Shown: piece by piece, positions 45,894-55,343 of the stretch
Layout of the letters: each line of letters opens with the position of its first letter
How positions within the stretch are numbered: position 1 is the first letter of the stretch
DNA from: Ananas comosus
Lineage: Eukaryota; Streptophyta; Magnoliopsida; Poales; Bromeliaceae
Direction of reading: 5' to 3'
DNA length: 64,000 bases
Assembly (NCBI RefSeq): GCF_001540865.1
Contig: NC_033632.1
Location: forward strand, 11,749,464 to 11,813,463
Notes under the pieces: model-generated
The model's input: only the letters and a program-made list of their open reading frames with translations
Databases searched by the model: none
Told to the model about the DNA's origin: nothing
Made by a program: the position numbers and the translations under genes

Positions 45894-45895
<2 letters not shown>
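45353..45895. mobile_element. Foldback MITE j, in the cyclase gap
   Basis: Starts AGAGTAGGGCTACTATACTC, ends GAGTATAGTAGCCGGACTC. Carries GTTTTCGATGATGGAGCTTCC and its inverted copy. Left flank (TA)n, right flank (TC)n-(TA)n. It sits in the 2.1-kb stretch where one conserved cyclase exon is missing. Confidence 0.82.

Positions 45896-45961
<66 letters not shown>
45896..45961. repeat. (TC)n-(TA)n compound microsatellite
   Basis: About 50 bp of TC followed by about 16 bp of TA, directly adjoining foldback MITE j. Confidence 0.95.
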
Positions 45962-47379
45962 GTTTTTTTTTCCATTTTCTTTTGTTAACCACAAAATTGC
46001 TGCATATAACTTGACCAATTAACTGGTGCACAAGGCTTTCTATTCTTTTACACCACATTATTTGATATAGTTGAGGTAAAAAAAAAAAAAAAGTTCATCT
46101 AAAGAACAATCTCTAGTGAATTGGAAGGTCGAAGAACCTGTCCTCTTATCAGAAAAATGTAATACTAACTGTCCACCTTTAAACAGCTAAACAAAACCTC
46201 AAAAGAAGGTACTCTTAACATGACAAATAATTCTTTTAGTATTTTATGACATGAGACACACATGAGACAATCTAGTATGCAATTTGCAAACTTTGTTTAA
46301 AAAGCTAAAACTATCAAATTAAGATTTTCTAGTTGACTAGGTACTTGCATTGATTATTATTCTTGGGTTACTGTTCTCAGTGTTTCAACACCTCAGAGAT
46401 ATTTGCAGACTTTATGTTGGACTATCAGTAAGCCATCCCAACATATGTTAATAAATAACTTATCTCGCGTATATGAAAAAATGTACAGAAACCCCTTCAT
46501 ACATATATATAGACCATTTTGAAGCACATCCCCTAAACTTTTCATTTTTTGAATTGCATCCCCTCAATTTTTGCTTGTTTCGATTTGAGTTACTTCCTTC
46601 AATTGACTTTGGATTTTGGAATCCTCTTAAAGTAAATGGTTCTAGCAGATATCGCATGTTAACCGTTAGCAGAACCCACAGAAACATTAGCTGAAAAGTG
46701 CAGAGCTTCTGAATCTAACAAAGATCGGCATTAAACTTAACCGAATCTCCAATTTAGAGAACGAAAATAACCATCAAAACAAGTAAAAGTCGACCAGGTG
46801 TTAATCCGGAAAAAAAAAAAAAAAGAAGAAGTTGAGGGTTCTATTTCCAAATGGTCCGTAATCGAGGGGCTTTCTGTACATTGTTACGTAGAAATCATCC
46901 GAAGCTAACAAAAGGCATCACAGGTATGTAGAATGCACATCATCAGCAATCCAGGCATTGGCATTATTCAGAAAAATGAATCCCGAGCATCGGAGGAAAG
47001 AAATAGAAGTATGCATCAAAAAAGCAACAGAATACATTGAAAAGGAGCAGAAAGATGATGGATCATGGTCAGCTTCTTTATATTATTCATCGAATAGAAG
47101 TTACAAAACATATGCATCTCACTACCCAGTAGATTTCACATGTTTATTTTGACAATAAATTAATCAACAAGGTAAGTATGAATATCTTCTATAAAATTCA
47201 ACAAAGTGAATCTCTTCCTAAAATTTCAAGGAAAATCCCTTTTCTTTTCGTATAAAAATCTTTCTCTTTCATAAAAGTTCCTAGTGAGCATTTTGGAGAT
47301 TTTAGTAACCTAGTCTTCTTCAAAAACTTTATTTTAAAATTAGATCTGTTAAAATTTTATTTGTAAATATAATCTCCGT

Positions 47380-47690
47380 TATATCTGTAGGTGGTGAAAG
47401 CGGTGAATGGTTCACCGCATTCGTCAAATTTTTTTATGGAGAGAGAAAGTGGTGAATGATTCACCGCTTTTAAAAAGGATATACGACGAAAGAATGAGAG
47501 AGAATGAAAGGGAAAAATAATAAAGGCGGTAAATGGTTCACCGCATTTAAAATAACTTTTAGTTTTAAGTAGAGTTATGAAAGCGGTGAATGATTCACCG
47601 CATTTAGAAATCTATTTTTAATTATTTTTTTTAGAAGACTTATTTTTATAATTGTAAAAATTGATAGGATTATATATAAAAAAAAATTCG
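47380..47690. mobile_element. MITE with GCGGTGAA/TTCACCGC palindromes in cyclase
   Basis: Four GCGGTGAATGRTTCACCGC-like palindromes within about 220 bp, bordered by ATAATTGTAAAAATT-like sequence; intron between 47067 and 47892. Confidence 0.6.
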
Positions 47691-49361
47691 AGCATTTTTC
47701 AGGGGAGTCTAAGAATATTCATGTACATATAAACACTCTATGCTGTAGGCTTCATATGCAACTGAAGTGTGCGAGTATAAAAATTGTTATCATGATATTC
47801 TTTGACTTCACAGAAAGATACTCATTACGGACTTAAAAACTCAAAGCCAAGAGAAACATAATAATACTAATGGGTAAAAAGAGATTCTTAGGTTTGGATC
47901 ATGGGGAATTTGCTACACATATGGGACATGGTTTGCAATAGAAGGTCTAGTTGCCGCTGGAAAGAGCTATAACAACAGCACAAGCATTCGTAAGGCTTGC
48001 GAGTTTCTCTTGTCAAAGCAGCTACGTACCGGCGGGTGGGGCGAGAGTTATCTCTCATCCATAAACAAGGTAAGAATTTGGTATATATATTTCCATTAAG
48101 TTGATCAACCCTAGTGCTAAAAGAATAATATTATTTTGTATTTTTTTTATTGTCTGTCCTTAGCTTTAGTAAGTTAATTATTAGTTTCTCATTTTCCATC
48201 AGTAGGTTTTAGAGGTTTCTTTATAGGAGAAGAACATGTCATTATATTGTTAGCTGAAACAGGTGTACACTAATCTAGATGGCAAGAAGTCCAATTTGGT
48301 GAATACATCTTGGGCAATGCTGGGCCTCATGAAAGCTGGGCAGGTTAGTCTAGAGTTCAAACAGTAACAATTGAGGTAAATACTAGTTTAGAGATATTAA
48401 CATATATATAAGCCCACCAAATTATCTATCTACAAATAAATCCCTCTAAAATCATTTTTTTTTAACGGACACCCTTCAAAACCTAAAATTCTTACATATA
48501 TACCCTTGCACTTACAGAAATACGCCTCTTTAACGAAAAACTTCCAACACAAAATCAACTTCCTCCAATAAATTGGATAACTCCCCAAACTTCAACTTAA
48601 TGTATTATTATAAGAAACTCCAATTTCGAGGGGTAAATATGAAAACTCAGATTGTAAAAGGGTATAAATGACAATAAATGACCTTTGAAGATATTCATGT
48701 AAAAGCCCCTTGATGTATTAAAATCTTGGAAGTGCAACCATGGTGTATCCAGTTAACTCTAAAGATTCTGCCATGCTTTTGATAGCATATGAACAGCCCA
48801 ACACCTTATTAAAACCTCGCTACATGTCATTTTAAACAAGAGGCTGTAAATCACTTTAATTTCTTGTTCCGTATAATATATATTTTTTCTTCCTAATATT
48901 CATTTTGCTATAATACATAAAATTGCAGGCTGAGAGAGATCCTACTCCATTGCACCGCGCAACAAGACTCCTAATCAATATGCAGCTAGATGATGGAAAC
49001 TTCCCCCAACAGGTAAATCTTTTTTGTGAATACAACCAATTAGCAACGATGTTTTCGTTCTCTTTCACATTTCTTCTACTATTTGAATATTTCCTAAGCC
49101 CACAATGGTACCTTCAAATTGATACAACTGACCCTATTATCGAACACTAACAAAAAAAAAAAAAAAAACCAAATTATAAGTCCTCCCTTACTATGGTTTC
49201 TTGATCTTGGTGCGCTAACTGTTGTATATGTACTGTGGCAGGAAGCGACAGGGTGCTTCATGAAAACTGGGACCTTAAATTACGTGACGTACCGCAACAT
49301 CTTTCCCATATGGGCTCTCGGAGAATATCGGAAACAAGTGTTCAACCCAAAGAGGTCCTGA

Positions 49362-50440
49362 TTGTCTCATATGGCAACTCTCCGAGTTAACTCAAACTTG
49401 ATGCAGGGTTCAAAATAAATGAATCATGAAGCAGCCAGCTAGAAGAACATATAGAATGGTGCGGTAGATGTCTTACAGGTGTAAATTTGCCACATTTTTG
49501 TTTAAATAATGTCACATGTATACCCTTGCAAAATTATCAAATCTCATAGCCCTAAAGACACATAATTTTCACATATGGCACTGGAAAACTAGAGAGCTTG
49601 TTGCGCCTTGCTATTGTGACAGCTTCTTTGCTCCGACTAGCTAGTAGGCATTTAGCAAATGAAAATTTGTAAAGTTCCATAGTGGCGGGGCATTAGTGCT
49701 AAAATGGATTTCTGAGGCCCAAAAGCCGAAGCTCCAAATGGGGCTTCTGCTTCTGCCGCATCAGAAGCTGTTAAGGGATCTTAAAAAATTTAAAATCTTT
49801 TAGTGCTTTTTCGAACATCTTTACCCAAACAACACAAAAGCTTGGGTAGGGCCTTGGAACAAATAACAAACAACAACAACAACAACAACAAACCCTACCC
49901 GTCGTTGAAAGAAGTGGGAATTAGCTTATAGCATCGAAAATTCAGATCTTGAGCAAAAGAAACCCATTCAAAATTTTAGGAAGAACTTTGCTTCAAAAGC
50001 CCCAATTCGGCATAGCACATTTACAGTTTACTACCCTATAGTTCAAAATATAGCACTTTTCCCTACTGTAGTTTATATTTATGTTTCCGTAAGAAGCTTC
50101 CAATAAAAAAAACGTAGCAAAGTGCTACATTTTATAGATTGCAGGGTGGTAAAGTGTCACACTTTTACCACCATGTGGTTTATAATACGCACTTTGCTAT
50201 TCTTTCTAATGATGGGTCCCCAAAGAAAAATAGAACAAAAACCATAGGAGGACAAAATGATATACTTTAAATCACAAGGTAGGAAACTATAAACGCACTA
50301 TACCAAGAGGCGTATTTTGAAGTTGCTCCTAAATTTTGTATTTATTTTATTGTTAAAAGCAAAGAATAATTAAATGATTAAAAAAAGGGGCCTAAAAGGG
50401 GGGGCATAATTGACTGCTCATATAATGAACCTGGATCAAA
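49362..50440. other. Downstream of cyclase, no gene seen
   Basis: AT-rich; contains a short (CAA)n run near 49872-49891, a stretch with AGCTTCTGCTTCTGC-like sequence (49600-49860) that recurs in other introns (9350-9480, 25800-25930, 42720-42960), and a faint 'TTTACCACCCTGT'-type repeat at 50030-50330. Confidence 0.5.
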
Positions 50441-51870
50441 ATAGATGAAAATTATTACTACAAAAAAATCCACTTCAATTGAAACAATTTTAACAACATA
50501 TCACAACTTTTCACTGATTGAATCAGCTCCTAATTTAAGACGAGAAACACACTAAAAACGAAGCGGAGAAATGAACTTTCAACTGATTAAATTAATTCAA
50601 TTGGAAACATTTTAACTAACATATCACAACTTTTGACTACTTAAATTAATTCAGTTGAAACCATTTTAACAACACATCACAAATTTTAACTGATTAAATT
50701 AACTCCTAATTTAAGACGAGAAATGCAGTAAAAAGAGATCAATTTAGCTCCTCACTTAAGACAATAAATACACTAAAAATAGATGAAAATAATGTTGGTT
50801 ATATGTCTTCTTTTGTATAGGGCATAAAATTATTTGTTTGGCCCATAAGGTTTTATGGACTAATATGCAAAAGAGACATGAGTATGAAAGTTGGTTCATG
50901 GCACACCAGGTCTACCGAACAATTTAAAGTATGAATAAAAGACTTTCATTGGACAGAGAGATATATATGCTTGTGTTTCATGCATGCATGCATGAAACAC
51001 ATGTTGCCATAATTGTCAAAAAGCCTATATATAGACTAATTAAGGAAAGTTGACAATTGAAGTTGCAAACTTCAATTGTACAACTACATGTATGGCTTTA
51101 TAAGGCTTCTCACTCCACAGATAAAGGCACAAGAAGAAGCACAAGCAACGAGTGAATTAAATGAAGTATTAGGAGAAGCCTGGAAACTTAATTAGTAGCT
51201 TGTTGAATTTCTCTTTTTTTGTAACAAGAGAAGGGTGGTAGTAACCATAAGACTCTTGTATTAGATTGGAGAGAAACATAAAGGTGTGGGCTTGTATTTT
51301 TTGTTTTCTTCATATAAAGGATACATCTCTCGCTCTCCCCGTGGACGTAGGCCACTTGCCGAACCACGTAAATCATTGTCTCTTTTCTGTGTATTTCTTT
51401 TCTATTATTTTTCGCTATTTCTTTGTTCGTGTATTTTTGTTGATAGCACATGCAGGACGATCCTAAGCCCCAACAAATAATTACTACTAAAAATCCATTT
51501 CAATGGGAACCATTTTAACAACATCTCACAAAATTTTAATAATTATATTAACTCCTAATTTAAGACGAGACATGCACTAAAATTAGATGAAACTGATTAC
51601 TACAGAAAATCCACTTTAATTGGAACCATTTTAACAACATATCACAGCTTTTTACTTGTAAATCATCCCCTAATTTAAGACGAGAAATGCAGTAAAATAG
51701 ATCAAATTAGCTCCTAACTTAAGACGAGAAACGCACTTAAAATCGATGAAAATAATTACGACAAAAATCCATTTCAATTGAAACCATTTTAATAACAGAC
51801 CACAACTTTTAACTGACTAAATTAGCTCCTAATTTAGGGCGAAAAATGCACTAAAAAAGATTGATTTGTG
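50440..51870. repeat. Tandem repeat array split by a solo LTR
   Basis: Diverged tandem copies of a unit of roughly 120-130 bp with landmarks ACCATTTTAACAACATATCAC, GATTAAATTAACTCCTAA and TTTAAGACGAGAAATGCA. At least three copies lie at 50440-50792 and more at 51476-51870. A 683-bp LTR interrupts the array. Confidence 0.75.
50793..51475 (+). mobile_element. Solo LTR, probably Ty1-copia, 5-bp TSD
   Basis: Starts TGTTGG and ends CCAACA, flanked by AATAA on both sides (50788-50792, 51476-51480). It contains a TATATATAGAC promoter-like sequence near 51026 and, toward the 3' end, CGTGGACGTAGGCCACTTGC, which is typical of plant copia LTRs. No internal domain or second LTR remains. Confidence 0.85.
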
Positions 51871-52378
51871 CCCTTTTACTGCGCGATAACAACAGTTAAT
51901 GAGTAAAAAAAAAATCTCAAATTAAAAATTTAACCTCTTAGTTGAAGGCGATTTGGATCTTCCTCTTTTTCCTCTCACCGCTTCTTCGTCTTCGTCTTCA
52001 GTTCGTCTTCGTCTTCAGGGTTTCGATCTTAAGGAGTGATTCGACTTTTTTAAGCGTTCCTTGTTGGTGATTTTTGTATGGAAGTCCACATTTTATACCA
52101 TTTTGAAGAGTAGGCCCTGTTAGTTGTTTTGAAAAATAGTAAATGAACATGTGTACTGGCTAAATTACACCATTGGTCCTCAAACTGTGAACCCTTTGAC
52201 ACTTTGGTCCTCAAAATTTAATTTACTAAAATTTTTAATTTATGCTTTTCGAAATTATTATTATTATAATTAATCCTACAATCAAATTTCGTTGATTAAA
52301 TAATAATGTATCGTTGATGTGATAGAAATATAATATTATTACAATTAATAACATAATAATAATAATAATTAAAATAAG

Positions 52379-52738
52379 GTAAAATTCAAATATCACTCAT
52401 ATAATTTCGCACTTTCTCACTTCAATATTTTTTAGTTTAAAGTATATCAATTTAGTATCATCTAGTTTTTTTTTTTTTTTTCTTTCTGTCAACTCCTCCG
52501 TTAACATTTCATTAAATTATATATAAAAACATTCAGATATCTCACCTAGGTTTATTGAATATTCACTTTAGTATCTTTTAGTTTTAACTTTATCACTGAT
52601 TTAACGAAAAAAAATTAGCAGAGAAGATAATAAAAAAAGAAAAATGAAAGCACGGGATATTAAATTGATACATTTTAAACCACGTGATACTAAAATAAAA
52701 AAATACAAAACCACTGGAGAGGTATTTGAAGTTTTTCC
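52379..52738. repeat. 'CCCTGTGGTTT' foldback repeat, copy 2
   Basis: Degenerate member: TTTCGCACTTTCTCACTTC on the left, AAACCACGTGATACTAAA and GGTATTTGAAGTTTTTCC on the right. Confidence 0.65.
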
Positions 52739-52975
52739 ATTAAAATATTACATCATTACTATGATAATATTGTACTTTGCTTAGGTGGTATAATGCCATA
52801 CTAGATTACTCAAAATATGAGACTAGTGTATAATCTTAGCAATAACATAAACACAAAACGGTACAGATTATTGATCATACAATTAGCAATTTATTTCCAA
52901 TTTTTTTAGGAATTAACAAGCGATTCTTAACTTGATAAGAAAGAATAAGCTCAATATATAATCATTAACAAGGAA

Positions 52976-52977
<2 letters not shown>

Positions 52978-53009
<32 letters not shown>
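52978..53009. repeat. (GA)16 microsatellite
   Basis: Uninterrupted GA run in the presumed 3' flank of the PBL-type kinase gene. Confidence 0.95.
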
Positions 53010-53011
<2 letters not shown>

Positions 53012-53140
53012 TGGATCAATGTCCATCAAAACTTTAATACAAGATAATATGTAAACATTGCGTTCCGCATCGAACCTTCGTAGGCGTAAACAAAAGTGTA
53101 TAACCGAAAAGAAACCAATCGAATCGCAAAGAAGTTACAC

Positions 53141-55289
53141 TTATACGTGACCGTCCTCGTCCTCGTCCTCGCCGATCGAAGCCTTTACATTTTCGTTTCG
53201 TGTGGTTGCAGGAGACGATGGCGATTCTGCATGCTGCTGATACATATCGGAGTCTGGCGAGGGGACGAACAACTTATTATGCTCCAGCGGGGGCTCGCTT
53301 CTGCTTCTCCCATTCCCGGGCCTTGTTCTTCTGCTTCTAGGGTGGGCCGAGACCGGGGTGGGGGCAGGGGCAGGGGCCGGGGCTGGGGCCTTCACATTTT
53401 CGTCCTCAATCTTATTTGGGTGACTCTTCGGTTCCTTCGGGACCTCGTAGAGTGTCACTGCACTGCTGAAGCTCTGAAGAAGCATGTTTTCTCGGCTCTC
53501 GGGCAATTCTTGAAGGCTTTCTAGGATTTCGACCACTTGGGTCATCACCGGACGGCCTTTAGGGTTTTGGCTGAGGCAACGGTAGGCCAGGTTGGCGACC
53601 TCGGTAGCGACACGTGTCGAGTATTGGCCGTCCATTCTCGGATCGATGATTTTGAAGAGCTTTCGGCTGTGGATGAGAAGTGGGCGAGCCCACTCGACAA
53701 GGTTATGCTCTTCGCCCGATGAGCATCTCCAGCAGCACGACGCCGAACCCGTAGACGTCGCTCCTCGCAGTCAAATGGCCTGTGGAAGATCAAACAATTA
53801 CCTTCATCAAGAGCAGTCTGAAACAGCTATCAAATGGTCTATGCAATACTTTGCTCTTTGACCATTAATAGATATCGTGAATTATTCATATAACACAATA
53901 AAATGCCTTTTTTTTTTTCTGAGAAGACTCACCAGTCATCACATATTCAGGAGCCGCATATCCGTAGGTCCCCATGACCCGAGTCGAGACATGGGTTTGG
54001 TCTCCCATGGGCCCCTCCTTTGCGAGGCCAAAGTCGGAAAGTTTCGCATTGTAGTCCTGCGAGGAAAGGGAAAAAAAAAAGTTTGTAGTTCAAGTTGACA
54101 TATTAGAACAGCTTTTAACCTACATTTTTCGACAAAATCATCTACTATCATATATTCCCTGTAAAAATTTAGAACTATTTTATGTACACCAACAAAAGTG
54201 CTATTTATTGCAAAAAGGAAAACAAACCAACTTAAAGTTGGAGAATTATTATCAAATCAAATACATGGCTGAAATTGGTTTCTGTAAAGGTTTAAAAAGA
54301 AATTCAACTGAAAGTTTACATACATAAGAAATTAAGTTTTCTAAATCTCTACATAATGTATTTGATTTGATAATAATTCTCCAACTTTAAGTTGGTTTGT
54401 TTTCCTTTTTGCAATAAATAGCACTTTTGTTGGTGTACATAAAATAGTTCTAAATTTTTACAGGGAATATATGATAGTAGATGATTTTGTCGAAAAATGT
54501 AGGTTAAAAGCTGTTCTAATATGTCAACTTNCCAACCGCATCTAGCAAGATGTTTGATGTTTTGAAGTCGCGATAAATTATGGATCGTTCCGCTGCATGA
54601 AGATAAGCAAGCCCCTTCGCAGCACCTAGGGCAATCTTCATACGAGTGGACCACGGCATCGTAAGGCAAACCCCTATGAAACATTCAAAGAGTGAGAAGA
54701 ACGAATTATGGAATCTTGCATTAACAATGACCATTGTTTGTAATTCAATTTTGCTCTGCGAGTTGTCGTTCACTGTATTCTTCTCTGCCTTTCGACAATT
54801 TGTATCTTTTATTCATTCATACACAAATTGCTATATTTAGTTGTCAGTGACATCGAGGAAAGCAAAAAAATTTCGTGTTTTACTTCTAAGATTGCATATT
54901 CTAAAATCATGTCATGAACCATGATTAAAGGAAAAAAAAGAAGTTACACTATTGAGTACTGAGAACTGAAACATACGTCGAAAGAGGTGCTTTTCAAGGC
55001 TGCCACAAGCCATGTACTCATAGACAAGTAGTCTGTGGGTACCCTCGCAGCAGTAACCGATAAGTTTGACCAAATTAGGATGGCTCAACTGCCCAAGATA
55101 GTTGACTTCTGCCTGGAAAAAGTGAACAAAATAGAATCAATCATCAATCAGCAGTCTTAAACCTACATAAATCAAACATCTTGCCGCCATCAATTTAAAT
55201 GAGAATCCAGAGGCCATCCAATTCCCGGTGGAAGTTGGTTATGTACTAGAAAAGTGCTTTAAAGAGGTATATTTCTGTTCGTACAATGA

Positions 55290-55343
<54 letters not shown>

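Larger units (their letters stand above)
35225..49361 (+). pseudogene. Oxidosqualene cyclase (triterpene synthase) pseudogene
   Basis: Would cyclise 2,3-oxidosqualene to a sterol or triterpene skeleton at the ER. Recognisable exons: 35225-35419, 36530-36720, 36889-36978, 37583-37780, 38364-38448, 38702-38868, 41969-42157, 42446-42559, 43014-43132, 43545-43667, 44151-44249, 46381-46427, 46924-47067, 47892-48069, 48263-48343, 48929-49012, 49242-49361. Hallmarks: MWKLEIGKGG start, [25 protein letters not shown], catalytic [29 protein letters not shown] end. Defects: exon 2 loses one base in a T run near 36611-36614, giving a stop at 36707 while the conserved sequence continues in another frame; exon 43014-43132 is one base short of its conserved phase; the exon for the NxDGG...ELTRSYPW segment is absent between 44250 and 46380; exon 38702-38868 is duplicated at 40053 with a stop. 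The [10 protein letters not shown]...SEDGMKM stretch looks more like triterpene than cycloartenol synthases, a weak inference. Confidence 0.88.
51871..53140. other. Intergenic, cyclase to PBL kinase
   Basis: No gene seen. A TTCGTCTTCGTCTTCAG run lies at about 51984-52019, a 'CCCTGTGGTTT'-type foldback at 52379-52738 and a (GA)n tract at 52978-53009 just beyond the 3' end of the kinase gene. Confidence 0.6.
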
